A stretch of 64,000 nucleotides of DNA from Methylocapsa palsarum (GCF_900114285.1 NZ_FOSN01000004.1:175212-239211), one strand, 5' to 3'. Shown: positions 18,293 to 28,107, counted from the stretch's first letter. Numbers and translations: made by a program. Notes: generated by a model not told the origin, from the letters alone.

Positions 18293-19564
18293 ATGTTGTC
18301 TAAATGCGCCACGCGTTTCGCGTGCGCGATCGCATTGCTGGTCAGCCCCTGGCTGGCGGTGGCGTCGCATTCGCAGACCCTTACATTGCGAGCGTCGCTG
18401 CAGCGCGCGCTCGCCGCCAGTCCTCGACTGACCGCAGCCGAGCGAGACGTCGGCATCGCCACCGGCCAGCGCATCCAGGCTGGCGCGCTGCTCAATCCGG
18501 AAGTGTCCTATGAGCAGGACAATTCTTTCGGTACGGGCATCTATCGCGGCACGAAATCGGCCGAGACAACGCTGCAGATCAGCCAGATTTTCGAACTGTT
18601 CGGCAAGCGCGAGGCGCGGATCGCGGTCGGCCAGGCGGCGCTCGATGGCGCGGCGATCGAGCGCAAGGCCGTGCGGTTGCAGATCTTGTCGGAGACGGCG
18701 ATCGCGTTCCTTTACGTGCTCGGGTCGCAGCGGCGAATCCAGATTTTCGACGAACAAGTCACCGCGCTCGAGCGTCTGACGCCGTTGCTCCAGCGCCGGG
18801 TCGAAGCCGGCGCATCGTCGCCCGCCGAGACCGGACGCGCCGAAGTCGCCGTGGCGTTGGTGAAGGCCGATCGCGAGCGAGCCAAGGCCGCCTTGTCGAG
18901 CGCGCGTCGCGAACTGGCGGTGCTCATGGGAGACCCGTCGCTAAAGTTCGCCGGCGTCTCCGGCCGGCTGGACGCGACCACTCGCGCGCCGTCGTTCCAG
19001 GCGGTGATCGCCGCCATCGACGCGAACCCGCAATTGGTCAAGTGGAACGCGATCTACGCAAAGCGTAACGCCGAACTCCTGCTGGCTCGGCTAACCCCAT
19101 ATCCGGACGTTCGTCTCGCCGCCGGGTGGCGTCACTTCAATGAGACCAACAACGACGCCGTCCGGCTAACCTTGTCGGTCCCGATCCCCGTGTTCGATCA
19201 GAACCAGGGCGACATTTTCGCTGCTCAGGAAAGCCTCGCCAAGACGCAGTCGGAGCGAGAGGCGAGCCGCAACACGCTGATCGTCGTCGCGGGGCGCGCC
19301 TACGACACGGTCCAAGGCTCACTCAAAGAACTGTCGGTCCTCCGCGAAGCCGGCATCCCGAAGGCGCAAGCCGCCGCGAACGAGATCGAACAGGGGTACG
19401 GCGCCGGGCGCTTCAGCTTGCTCGAGGTGCTGGATGCGCAGGCCAATGTCATGCAGACGCGGCTCCGCGAACAGGAGGCGCTCCAGAACTACCACGTCGC
19501 CGTCGCCACGATCGAAGGACTCGTTGGCAATCCCTTTGCTCTGGCGCGGGAGAGCGCACGATGA
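18293..19564 (+). CDS. czcC: CzcC-like outer-membrane efflux protein (TolC family)
   Basis: 423 aa. A Sec signal peptide covers roughly residues 1-27 (ACAIALLVSPWLAVASHSQ). The remainder is the two-fold OEP/TolC repeat: long helices, with LNPEVSYEQDNSFG near the first strand and TPYPDVRLAAGWRHF in the second. It forms the outer-membrane duct of an RND metal exporter. Stop and next start overlap as ATGA at 19561-19564. Confidence 0.9.
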   Translation: MLSKCATRFACAIALLVSPWLAVASHSQTLTLRASLQRALAASPRLTAAERDVGIATGQRIQAGALLNPEVSYEQDNSFGTGIYRGTKSAETTLQISQIFELFGKREARIAVGQAALDGAAIERKAVRLQILSETAIAFLYVLGSQRRIQIFDEQVTALERLTPLLQRRVEAGASSPAETGRAEVAVALVKADRERAKAALSSARRELAVLMGDPSLKFAGVSGRLDATTRAPSFQAVIAAIDANPQLVKWNAIYAKRNAELLLARLTPYPDVRLAAGWRHFNETNNDAVRLTLSVPIPVFDQNQGDIFAAQESLAKTQSEREASRNTLIVVAGRAYDTVQGSLKELSVLREAGIPKAQAAANEIEQGYGAGRFSLLEVLDAQANVMQTRLREQEALQNYHVAVATIEGLVGNPFALARESAR

Positions 19565-20550
19565 AAAATTCGAGCGTGATCGTCCTCGCTGTGGTCGCCG
19601 CCGCCGCCGGGGCCTTCGGTTATCGTTGGCTTGCGCCGATGGATGCGCCTGCCGCCAAAGGTCAGGTCGAAAGGCAGGGAGGCAAGGACGCCAAAGAGGA
19701 GAAGGCCGGCGCCGAACAGGACGAGCACGGCGCCGACCGCATCGTGATCAGCGATGTCAAGCTGGCGGCCGCCGGCGTCAGGTTCGCGGAAGCAGGGCCC
19801 GCGACGCTGACGCAGACGCTGTCTTTCAATGGCGTGCTGCGCGCCAACCAGGAGACCGTGGTGCAAGTCACCCCGCGGTTTCCTGGCATCGCGCGTGCGA
19901 TCAAGAAGCGGATCGGCGACGTGATCGGCAAAGACGATCTTCTGGCGTCGATCGAAAGCAACCAGAGCCTCACGGTCTACGATCTGAAGGCGCCGATCGG
20001 CGGCACCGTCATCGATCGGCAGATCTCGCTCGGCGAATATGTGTCCGAGCAAAAGCCTGCCTTCATCATCGCCGATCTCTCGACGATCTGGGTGGATCTA
20101 TCGATCTACCGCCAGGATCTCAGGCGCGTGCGGACCGGGGACGAGGTCCTGATCGATCCGGACGACGGCGCGGGCGACATCAAGGGCTCGATTTCCTATC
20201 TTGCGCCTGTCGGCGCGAGCGAGACCCAGACGGCGATCGCGCGAGTGATTTTGCAGAACCCGAAGGGACGGTTGCGACCTGGCCTGTTCGTTACTGCTCG
20301 CTTGGTGTTGGCTGAACGCAAGGTCCCCGTCGCCGTGCATGCCGGCGCCATCCAGACCTTCGAGAACACGAATGTCGTGTTCGTGCGCGAGGGCGGCGAC
20401 ATGCTCGAGGCGCGCCCGGTTGAACTCGGCTATTCGGACCAGAACTTCGTGGAGATCCGCGCCGGCATCTCTCCCGGCGACAAGTACGTCGCTGAAAACT
20501 CGTTCGTCGTGAAGGCCGAGATGGGCAAAGGGGAGGCCGAGCATGATTGA
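19561..20550 (+). CDS. czcB: CzcB-like RND periplasmic adaptor
   Basis: 329 aa membrane fusion protein. An N-terminal anchor or signal (VIVLAVVAAAAGAFGYRWL) is followed by a charged Lys/Glu stretch, a barrel-sandwich hybrid domain with VVQVTPRFPGIARAIKKRIGD and KAPIGGTVIDRQISLGEYV, then beta-barrel and membrane-proximal domains. Overlaps czcC by 4 nt and czcA by 8 nt, so the three subunits are translationally coupled. Confidence 0.92.
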   Translation: MKNSSVIVLAVVAAAAGAFGYRWLAPMDAPAAKGQVERQGGKDAKEEKAGAEQDEHGADRIVISDVKLAAAGVRFAEAGPATLTQTLSFNGVLRANQETVVQVTPRFPGIARAIKKRIGDVIGKDDLLASIESNQSLTVYDLKAPIGGTVIDRQISLGEYVSEQKPAFIIADLSTIWVDLSIYRQDLRRVRTGDEVLIDPDDGAGDIKGSISYLAPVGASETQTAIARVILQNPKGRLRPGLFVTARLVLAERKVPVAVHAGAIQTFENTNVVFVREGGDMLEARPVELGYSDQNFVEIRAGISPGDKYVAENSFVVKAEMGKGEAEHD

Positions 20551-23500
20551 ACGCCTCATCGCATTCTCCATCCGCCAGCGCTGGTTCGTGATTCTGTTCG
20601 TGCTCGGGCTGGCGACTTTCGGCGGCTGGAACTTCACGCGGTTGCCGATCGACGCCGTGCCCGATATCACCAACGTGCAGGTGCAGATCAACACCCGCGC
20701 GCCGGGCTATTCGCCGCTTGAGACCGAACAGCGCATCACGTTCCCGGTCGAGACCGCGATGGGCGGGCTGCCCAAGCTCGAATATACCCGGTCCCTGTCT
20801 CGTTATGGTCTGAGCCAGGTGACGGTCGTCTTTCAGGACGGCACTGACATTTACTTCGCCCGTCAACTCGTCAATGAGCGGATCCAGCAGGTCAAGGATC
20901 AGCTTCCCCCAGGGGTCGAAGTCGCGATGGGACCGATCGCCACGGGCCTTGGCGAGATCTTTCTCTACACGGTCGAGGCAAAGCATGGCGCGAAGGGGCC
21001 GGGCGGAAAGGAATTTTCGCCGAGCGATCTGCGGACGATCCAGGATTGGATCATCAAGCCGCAGCTTCGCAACGTCCCAGGCGTGATCGAGATCAACACG
21101 ATCGGAGGATTCGAGCGGCAGTTCCACGTCCTGCCAGATCCCGGCAAGCTCATGGCCTATAAGCTAGGCTTTCGGGATGTAATGACCGCGCTTGCCGCCA
21201 ACAACGCCAATGTCGGCGCCGGCTACATCGAGAAGAACGGCGAGCAATATCTGGTCCGGACCCCAGGCCAGGTCGCCAATATCGCCGAGATCGAGGACAT
21301 CGTGATCGGCTCGCGCGGCGGCGTGCCGGTTCGGGTCAAGGACGTGGCGCAAGTCGCCGAGGGCAAAGATCTGCGCACCGGCGCCGCCACGCTCGGCGGC
21401 AAGGAGACAGTTCTGGGGACCGCCATGCTGCTGATCGGCGAGAACAGCCGTTCGGTGGCTCAACGGGTCGGCGCCAAACTGAACGATATCGCGAAGTCGC
21501 TTCCGGATGGGGTCGTCGCGCGGACCGTCTACGACCGCACCCATCTCGTCGAGGCGACGATCAAGACCGTCGAGAAGAATCTCGTCGAGGGCGCGATCCT
21601 CGTCATCGTCGTGCTGTTCCTGATTCTCGGCAACTTCCGCGCGGCTCTCGTCACCGCGTGCGTGATCCCCCTGTCCATGAGCATGACCATCACAGGGATG
21701 GTGGAGACGAAGGTCAGCGCGAACCTGATGAGCCTCGGCGCCATCGACTTCGGCATCATCGTGGATGGCGCGGTCATCATCGTCGAGAACTGTCTTAGGC
21801 TGCTCGCCGAGTCGCAGCATGAGAAGGGCCGGCGGCTGACCTTGACGGAACGGCTCGATACGATCCGCCGCGGATCCGTCGAGGTCATCAAGCCCAGCCT
21901 GTTCGGAACGCTCATCATCGCGGTCGTGTATCTGCCGGTCCTGACGCTGACGGGCGTCGAGGGGAAGATGTTCACGCCGATGGCGCTGACGGTGCTGATG
22001 GCGCTCGCCGCGGCGGCTCTGTTCTCGATCACCTTCGTGCCGGCGGCCGTGGCCATTTTCGTCACCGGCAAGGTATCGGAGAAGGAGAACTTCTTCATGC
22101 GCGTCGCCAAGCGCGTTTACCTGCCTCTTCTAGACCAAGCGCTCGCCTTCCGCGGGATTGTCGCGTTCGCGGCGGCCGTGATCGTGGCGGTGAGCGTGTT
22201 CGCGGCGACTCGTATGGGCGGCGAGTTCATCCCGAGTCTCGACGAGGGCGATATCGCTCTGGCCGCGATCCGGATCCCCGGAACGAGCCTGACACAGTCG
22301 CTCGAGCTGCAGATGGCGCTGGAAAAGAGGATTCAGCAACTCCCCGAAGTGAAGGAGTTCTTCACCCGTACGGGCACGGCCGAGGTCGCCACCGACCCGA
22401 TGGCGCCGTCGATGTCCGACGGCTACGTGATGCTCAAGCCTCGCAGCGAGTGGCCGGACCCTGGCAAGCCGAAGTCGGAACTGATCGAGGAGATCGAGAA
22501 GGCGGCGAACGACATCCCTGGCAGCAATTATGAGGTCTCCCAGCCGATCCAGTTGCGCGTCAACGAACTTATCTCGGGCGTCCGCAGCGACGTCGGCATC
22601 AAGATCTTCGGCGACGATCTCGACGTGCTGCAGGGGGCAGCGAAGCAGGTGCAATCGGTGATCCAGGGCGTCCGCGGCGCGACGGACGTGAAAACCGAGC
22701 AGGTCGCCGGCCTGCCGATCCTTACCGTCAAGCTCGACCGGCGGGCGTTGTCGCGCTACGGGCTGAGCGTCGGCGATGTTCAGAACATCGTTGAGATCGC
22801 CGTCGGCGGAAAGAGCGTCGGGAAGCTGTTCGAGGGCGATCGGCGTTTCGAGATCGTCGTGCGCCTTCCCGAACGCCTGCGCGGCGACATCGAGGCGATC
22901 CGCGCAATCCCGATACCTCTGCCCGCGGAGGATCCCGGCTCCTCCGCGATCGCCAAATCCGCCTGGTCTGGCGCGCTCGGCGCGCAGCCGCGCTACGTGC
23001 CGCTCTCGTCGGTGGCCGCCGTCGAGTCCGCGCCCGGACCGAACCAGATCAGCCGCGAGAACGGCAAACGCCGCATCGTAGTGACCGCCAACGTTCGGGA
23101 GCGCGACCTCGGCTCGTTCGTCTCCGAAGCGCAGGATGCAGTGGCGCAGAAGGTCAAGCTTCCGGCCGGCTACTGGATCGGCTGGGGCGGCCAGTTCGAA
23201 CAACTGGTCTCGGCGACCAACCGGCTCATGATCGTCGTCCCGGCGGCGCTGCTGCTGGTGCTGCTGCTGTTGTTCATGAGCTTCGGCTCCATCGCCGACG
23301 CGCTTCTCGTGTTCAGCGGCGTGCCGTTGGCGCTGACCGGCGGCGTCGCAGCGCTGCTGCTACGCGGCATTCCGCTGTCGATCAGCGCAGGCGTCGGGTT
23401 CATCGCGTTATCGGGCGTCGCGGTGCTCAACGGTCTCGTCATCATCGCGTTCATCGAACGGCTCAGGCGGGAAGGCAAATCCGTTCTCGACGCCGTCCAC

Positions 23501-23737
23501 CAAGGCGCGGCGACGAGACTACGGCCCGTGCTGATGACCGCGCTTGTGGCTTCGCTCGGGTTCGTTCCCATGGCGGTCGCGACCGGCGCGGGCGCGGAGG
23601 TGCAGAGGCCGCTGGCGACCGTCGTCATCGGGGGGATTATCTCCTCGACGATCCTGACGCTGCTGGTTCTGCCGGCCCTCTACGTGCTGTTCCGGAAGGA
23701 TTCCGAGCCGGCGTCCGCACCCGAAGAGGCGGCATGA
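20543..23737 (+). CDS. czcA: CzcA-family heavy-metal RND efflux pump
   Basis: 1064 aa, full length for an RND transporter, which exports metal ions from periplasm or cytoplasm using the proton gradient. The span-4 motif DFGIIVDGAVIIVEN carries the Asp/Asp/Glu set of the HME subgroup, pointing to divalent Zn/Co/Cd/Ni rather than Cu/Ag. Also seen are PDITNVQVQI at the start of the first periplasmic loop and GGEFIPSLDEGDIA at the second. Twelve spans expected. The exact metal cannot be told. Confidence 0.93.
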   Translation: MIERLIAFSIRQRWFVILFVLGLATFGGWNFTRLPIDAVPDITNVQVQINTRAPGYSPLETEQRITFPVETAMGGLPKLEYTRSLSRYGLSQVTVVFQDGTDIYFARQLVNERIQQVKDQLPPGVEVAMGPIATGLGEIFLYTVEAKHGAKGPGGKEFSPSDLRTIQDWIIKPQLRNVPGVIEINTIGGFERQFHVLPDPGKLMAYKLGFRDVMTALAANNANVGAGYIEKNGEQYLVRTPGQVANIAEIEDIVIGSRGGVPVRVKDVAQVAEGKDLRTGAATLGGKETVLGTAMLLIGENSRSVAQRVGAKLNDIAKSLPDGVVARTVYDRTHLVEATIKTVEKNLVEGAILVIVVLFLILGNFRAALVTACVIPLSMSMTITGMVETKVSANLMSLGAIDFGIIVDGAVIIVENCLRLLAESQHEKGRRLTLTERLDTIRRGSVEVIKPSLFGTLIIAVVYLPVLTLTGVEGKMFTPMALTVLMALAAAALFSITFVPAAVAIFVTGKVSEKENFFMRVAKRVYLPLLDQALAFRGIVAFAAAVIVAVSVFAATRMGGEFIPSLDEGDIALAAIRIPGTSLTQSLELQMALEKRIQQLPEVKEFFTRTGTAEVATDPMAPSMSDGYVMLKPRSEWPDPGKPKSELIEEIEKAANDIPGSNYEVSQPIQLRVNELISGVRSDVGIKIFGDDLDVLQGAAKQVQSVIQGVRGATDVKTEQVAGLPILTVKLDRRALSRYGLSVGDVQNIVEIAVGGKSVGKLFEGDRRFEIVVRLPERLRGDIEAIRAIPIPLPAEDPGSSAIAKSAWSGALGAQPRYVPLSSVAAVESAPGPNQISRENGKRRIVVTANVRERDLGSFVSEAQDAVAQKVKLPAGYWIGWGGQFEQLVSATNRLMIVVPAALLLVLLLLFMSFGSIADALLVFSGVPLALTGGVAALLLRGIPLSISAGVGFIALSGVAVLNGLVIIAFIERLRREGKSVLDAVHQGAATRLRPVLMTALVASLGFVPMAVATGAGAEVQRPLATVVIGGIISSTILTLLVLPALYVLFRKDSEPASAPEEAA

Positions 23738-23836
23738 TGACGGATCCAAACGTAAGAAATGAGAACCCCGTTCCGCTGTCCCCTTCGGGCTCGCCAGGGT
23801 TGCATTTCCCCCTGCGCTGGGGGCGCACGCGATTAT

Positions 23837-23855
23837 TTGAATTGGAATAATTCAA
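23837..23855. promoter_or_regulatory. Perfect inverted repeat upstream of hemerythrin gene (possible operator)
   Basis: TTGAATT-GGAAT-AATTCAA, 7-bp arms around a 5-nt spacer, in a locally AT-rich stretch about 130-150 bp upstream of the hemerythrin start. It does not fit the FNR (TTGAT-N4-ATCAA) spacing. It could bind a dimeric regulator. Confidence 0.4.
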
Positions 23856-23987
23856 TTACCGCACACTACAGCCAACGCGATGCGATTTCATCGGGAAAGC
23901 CGGCGCCTACGGGACTCATACAAAAAATTTGCTGTGACTATGAGTCGATCTGGTGGAAAAAAAATGCTTTGGCCGAGGATCAAGGAC

Positions 23988-24551
23988 ATGCTCATTGACT
24001 CTTTGCGGCGACAACATCGCAACATGGAAACGCTGCTTGATGTTCTCGAACGGGAGCAACACGTTTTTGATCGCGGGGGACGGCCGGACTACGAAGTCAT
24101 CCATGCGATCATTTCCTATTTTGAAGTGTATCCAACCGCCTGTCATCACCCTCAGGAAGATCTGATTCTCGCCAGATTGGCGGTGCGTGATCCCGTCGCG
24201 GCGGAAGCTGTTGGCGATCTCGCGAGCGAGCACAGAAACGGCGTTGTCCGCCTCCGCCGGGTCGCTCGGGCGGTCGAGGACGTTCTCTCAGGCGGGGCGA
24301 TCACGCGGAGCGGCGTCAACGCCATTCTCCGCCACTTCATTAACAGTGAAAGACGGCATATCGCTATTGAAGAGCGCGTTTTCTTTCCTGCCGCGCTCAA
24401 GGCGTTGCGGCAAGAGGATTGGGTTCAGATCGCCTGTGCAATTAGCGAAGGAAAAGACCCGCTCGTCAGTAAGGCCGCCGAAGACGGTTTCAACACCGTG
24501 CGCAGGCACATCTTGCAGTTGGAAGCCGAGGCTGAAGCGATCCGGGCCTGA
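23988..24551 (+). CDS. Hemerythrin HHE-domain protein
   Basis: 187 aa from ATG 23988, chosen because GAGGA lies 8 nt upstream and LIDSLRRQHRNME is a normal family N-terminus; 23940 and 23964 are alternative starts. Putative di-iron ligands are spread in the HHE pattern: RQH, ACHHPQED, SEHRNG, and ERRHIAIEE before VFFPAAL. Such proteins bind O2 or NO or buffer iron. It stands alone after czcA with an inverted repeat upstream. Confidence 0.88.
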   Translation: MLIDSLRRQHRNMETLLDVLEREQHVFDRGGRPDYEVIHAIISYFEVYPTACHHPQEDLILARLAVRDPVAAEAVGDLASEHRNGVVRLRRVARAVEDVLSGGAITRSGVNAILRHFINSERRHIAIEERVFFPAALKALRQEDWVQIACAISEGKDPLVSKAAEDGFNTVRRHILQLEAEAEAIRA

Positions 24552-24996
24552 AAGGACGCCGACAGCCGCCATCTCTGTGAAACGCCTGTTTCAATATCTT
24601 ATCACACTATTTGCCTCGACCCGTTCGCGCCGCCATCAAGTCCGTCAAAGGCGTCGTGCCAGCGAGCGCAATAATCGTCCACGGAACATAATTTCAGGCG
24701 CGCGCCGCTGACGGGCGTCGCCGGCTGACCGGCGACGCCCTCGGCTAGAAGCTGGCGCGAGGCGCTGTTCTGACTCGCGCTTTCCCGGGTCCTTTCCAGT
24801 CCGCGCCGCGGCCCTGCCGGAAGTTCTGCGATAGCCTGTCAAGGCGACAGTCCGATTTGGGATTGTTGTCGCGGAGCGCGCGATCAAACAACGTAAATCC
24901 GCCCTCATTGTGCGCTGCAGTAGAAAGAGAGTAAACTTGAACATGGTCCGATTCCACGGCGGCGGCGAGCCGCTTCCCAATCCGAGGGTGAACCAC
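24552..24996. other. Intergenic region upstream of phasin
   Basis: 445 bp without a supported gene; the minus-strand frame over 24645-25280 is a shadow. It should hold the phasin promoter. No operator recognised. Confidence 0.4.
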
Positions 24997-25905
24997 ATGG
25001 CGACGAGCAAGGAAACAGATCCGTCCGCAAAGCAGAAATCTCTGGTTGAAGAAGAGGTCTGGGCCAAAGTCGTGGAGGAGGCCGCGCGAGCCAATGCCGA
25101 AGGCGAAGCGCGCGGAGGCTCCAAGGGAAAAGGCCGCGCAAGAACCATTAACGCCGCCGAACCGGATGAAGCGGTCATGGCCAAGGCTAAACAGAATGCC
25201 CGCGCCAAAGCTGAAGAGCTTGCCCAGCTAAAAGTCAAACTTGAGGCTCGGATCAAGGCCGTGCAAGACTCATCCGCCAAGGCCGAGGAAGACGCAAGGT
25301 TGCGAGCTGATCTCGAAGCTCGGCTTCAGACGGAGCAAACGGCGCGGCTCGAGGCTGAAAAGAAGGCCCTGGCCAAGGATGAACAATTGGCGTGGACAAG
25401 GACCGAGTTCGAAGCCCGGCTCCTCGAAGAGCAGGAAAGCCGGGCGAAGGCTGAACAGAAGGCGTCAACCAGGGCCGAGGACGCGGCGAGGATCAGGGCC
25501 GAACTTGAGGCCCGGCTTCAGACGGAGCAGGCTGCGCGGATCCAGGCCGAGCAGGAGACGTCAGCCAAGACCGAGGAAGCGGCCCGACTGCGAAGCGATC
25601 TGGAAGCCGGGCGTCGGACGGTGCGGCCGATTCGGGTCGGGGCCGGTCGGCCGGTCGCGCTCCTTGCCCCGGGCGTCGAAAACATTGCCGCAGAAACAAT
25701 TGAATATTCAAAAAAGACAATCGCGAACAGCTCTGCTTTCTTTGAAAAATTGCTGAACGCCAGGACATTCTCCAGCATCATCCAAATCCGGATCGAATAT
25801 GCTAGGACAACTCACGCCGATCTGGTGGCATTCGCGGCCAGCATCGGCAGCGTCTATGGCAGGTTCGCCAGAGACCTTTTCGTCAAGCCTTGTTCCGCCG
25901 CGTGA
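24997..25905 (+). CDS. Phasin-domain protein with long N-terminal coiled coil
   Basis: 302 aa from ATG 24997, with GAGGGTG about 8 nt upstream. Residues ~35-215 are highly charged, Ala/Glu/Arg-rich heptads with internal repeats: ARLRADLEARLQTEQTARLE, ARIRAELEARLQTEQAARIQ and ARLRSDLEAG recur. Residues ~225-300 match the Phasin_2 domain of polyhydroxybutyrate granule proteins (YSKKTIANSSAFFEKLLNAR, IQIRIEYARTTHADLVAFA). Ordinary phasins are 110-190 aa, so the coiled coil is an unusual addition that may drive oligomerisation or tether granules. Confidence 0.78.
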   Translation: MATSKETDPSAKQKSLVEEEVWAKVVEEAARANAEGEARGGSKGKGRARTINAAEPDEAVMAKAKQNARAKAEELAQLKVKLEARIKAVQDSSAKAEEDARLRADLEARLQTEQTARLEAEKKALAKDEQLAWTRTEFEARLLEEQESRAKAEQKASTRAEDAARIRAELEARLQTEQAARIQAEQETSAKTEEAARLRSDLEAGRRTVRPIRVGAGRPVALLAPGVENIAAETIEYSKKTIANSSAFFEKLLNARTFSSIIQIRIEYARTTHADLVAFAASIGSVYGRFARDLFVKPCSAA

Positions 25906-26324
25906 ACGCCCGTCACGTGCAACCTTGATCGTTTCGCCTCCGGCGTGACGGCGACGAGGTGACGAGGCCGTGTTGTCCAACGAATGCAGGTTCGGGCGCC
26001 CGCCGAATTGGGCAGGTCGCCCGACCGACGTCTGTCACCCTGCTTTCCGTTTAAAGTTTCTTGCGGTTTCGACGCCGCCGGCCTGGGCTCAACCCGAAGT
26101 GTCTATTTTCTCTGACGTCATTTTTGCTTGACTGTCGCCGGCGTCTATCTTAGCTTTTCCCGTGCCCTGGCGTGGACTCGCCGCGATGGAAAAAGCTTTC
26201 CCGGATCTTTCCGCCGGAGATGGCGCCAATCAGGAACTTCGCAAGCCGGACCGGCGCGAAGTTTCGCCAATGATCAACGGCTGAAGCGAATACGGATAAG
26301 CAACACAATGTGGAGTTAACGTCC
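25906..26324. other. Intergenic region upstream of puhA
   Basis: 419 bp. A 63-codon plus-strand frame (26128-26319) shows no family features. Nothing else seen. Confidence 0.4.
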
Positions 26325-27002
26325 ATGCCCGTCGGCGCGATCACAAGCAACATCGATGTCGCTCAGGTGACGCTCTATGCGTTCTGGATTTTCTTCGCCG
26401 GGTTGATCCTTTATCTTAGGCAAGAGGATCGCCGCGAAGGTTACCCTCTCCAAGATGATCTCAAGCCGCGAAGGCCTCCCGCCAATTCGACGTCATTGGG
26501 AATTCCGGGCGGACCCATTACGCCTGTCGGCAACCCCTTGCTGGCCGGCGTCGGACCGGGAGCCTGGGCGCAACGGGCCGACGCGCCTGACCTCACTTTC
26601 CATGAAAAACTGCCGAAAATCGTTCCTCTGAGGGTGGCTTCAGGATTTTACCTGGAACCGGACGATCCTGATCCAAGGGGGTTCACCGTGATCGGCGGCG
26701 ATGACCGCGTCGCGGGCGCCGTGGTGGACGTGTGGGTAGATCGAAGCGAAACGCTCATTCGCTATTATGAACTGGAAGTGTCCGGCGGGGCAAAACGCGT
26801 GCTGGCGCCCGCGACATTCGCTGTCGTCAAACGAAACAAGCGGCAAATAAAAATCAACGCGATCTTCGCCTCCCAGTTCGCAGATGCGCCAACCACCAAG
26901 AACCCGGTAGAGATCACCCTGGCGGAGGAAGACCAGATCGCCGCCTACTACGGAGCCGGAACGCTCTACGCTTCGCCTGGCCGGCTTGGTCCGTATATTT
27001 AA
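26325..27002 (+). CDS. puhA: Photosynthetic reaction centre H subunit homologue (PuhA), orphan
   Basis: 225 aa from ATG 26325, with GGAG about 9 nt upstream. The N-terminal membrane helix region DVAQVTLYAFWIFFAGLILY followed by LRQEDRREGYPL is characteristic of reaction-centre H subunits. The middle block PLLAGVGPGAWAQRADAPDL and the C-terminal PRC-barrel with VAGAVVDVWVD and EITLAEEDQIAAYYGAG also match PuhA. It is about 30 aa shorter than typical (near 255-260) because the region after the helix is shortened. No puf, bch, crt or lhaA gene lies in the window, whereas puhA is normally inside a photosynthesis cluster. It may be a relic, a repurposed PRC-barrel membrane protein, or part of a split cluster. 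Confidence 0.82.
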   Translation: MPVGAITSNIDVAQVTLYAFWIFFAGLILYLRQEDRREGYPLQDDLKPRRPPANSTSLGIPGGPITPVGNPLLAGVGPGAWAQRADAPDLTFHEKLPKIVPLRVASGFYLEPDDPDPRGFTVIGGDDRVAGAVVDVWVDRSETLIRYYELEVSGGAKRVLAPATFAVVKRNKRQIKINAIFASQFADAPTTKNPVEITLAEEDQIAAYYGAGTLYASPGRLGPYI

Positions 27003-27080
27003 TTCGGCGAGGCTAAATTCCGCCGACGCGTCGCACGAAGAGAGAACACATCGCGAGCAGCAATCGCTTATCGCAAGCTA

Positions 27081-27193
27081 GAGCGCTTTCCGATCGCATG
27101 AAGTCATGCGATCGATCAGAAATCTCTCCAGATTCAAAAGCTTGAGCATAGTCTTGTCGGTCGGATGGGTTCAATCCGATCGGAATTTGCTCC
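27081..27193 (+). repeat. Dispersed palindromic repeat, copy 2
   Basis: 113 bp, same length and orientation as copy 1 (2144-2256). The first palindrome is identical; the second (CGGTCGGATGGG...CCGATCGG) has changed mainly to G-T wobble pairs, as if RNA pairing were kept. It lies between puhA and the HU gene. Confidence 0.9.
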
Positions 27194-27388
27194 AGGTGAA
27201 CCGGTCCGCCAAAGTTTGGCTGACGCCAATCCGATCTCGTTTCACATCTAATATATTTTTGCTCCGGACATGCGGTCCCCGCTCGCGCCCATGCAATGCG
27301 GCGGAGAGCGCCGTCGCGGCCTCGTTCCAAACTCGGAACCAAGGATATTCCACCGTGGTTCGGTTCGAGATCGACGCTGAAGTTGAAA

Positions 27389-27778
27389 TCAGCGCGCCGC
27401 CGCCGTCTTCAGTTTAGATAAAGCGCGGATCGTGACTCGGACGCTTGCGGGTTTCGCCGCTCCCTTCATCATCTCGCCGGTGGCGGGATTGCGAACAAGG
27501 GTTCCCGCTCTGCGCGCCGGCACCTTGCGAAGAGACACCTTCAGCAATCCCGGCAAGGTGAATTGGCCGACGCCGCGCGGATGAACTGATCCGAGAAACA
27601 CGCTTTCCAGTGTGGCGTAGACCGCCGCAGCGGTTTTACGCGGAATGTCGTTCTGCTCGGCGACAAGATTGATGAGCGCCGACTTGGTCAGAGTTTCCTT
27701 GATCGGTCGAACGGCTGGCGCTTCGGCTTTGCTTGGCTTCTTAGTCGCGGCGGGCTTGGTTGTTTTCGCCTTGGCCAT
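27389..27778 (-). CDS. HU/IHF-family DNA-binding protein with basic N-terminal tail
   Basis: 129 aa from ATG 27778, with AAGGA 9 nt upstream. An N-terminal Lys/Ala/Pro tail of about 35 residues precedes an HU-like domain (LTKSALINLVAEQNDIPRKTAAAVYATLESV, then FTLPGLLKVSLRKVPARRAG and RNPATGEMMKGAAKPASVRV). The last block corresponds to the DNA-embracing arm and C-terminal helix. Longer than canonical HU (90 aa). The tail may give extra DNA contacts, as in other Lys-rich HU variants. Confidence 0.88.
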   Translation of the reverse strand: MAKAKTTKPAATKKPSKAEAPAVRPIKETLTKSALINLVAEQNDIPRKTAAAVYATLESVFLGSVHPRGVGQFTLPGLLKVSLRKVPARRAGTLVRNPATGEMMKGAAKPASVRVTIRALSKLKTAAAR

Positions 27779-28107
27779 AAAGAAAATTCCTTCTTCGAAC
27801 AAAATTGGAATGGCTGATCCATGCGCCAGCGTGGGCCGCTTTGCTAGCGATTTAGCAATTGATTTGCAATCGACAGAATGTTTCATTCAAAAATTAGGCG
27901 ACGGCGAAGCAATCTCCTGTCCGCGTCGAGCGCCAAACAAGAAGCCGCCCGAGCGCGGCTCGGCCTTCAATTGAAAGTATCGTAAAATCCGGCCTGGAAA
28001 AGAGCGGCGCAAGCGGCTTCGAAAATGAATTGCGCCGGCTTTATCCCTATGGGTAAAGCTACGGCCGAGGGTTCAACCTGCGTTCGTCCAATCTTTCGGG
28101 AACAGCC

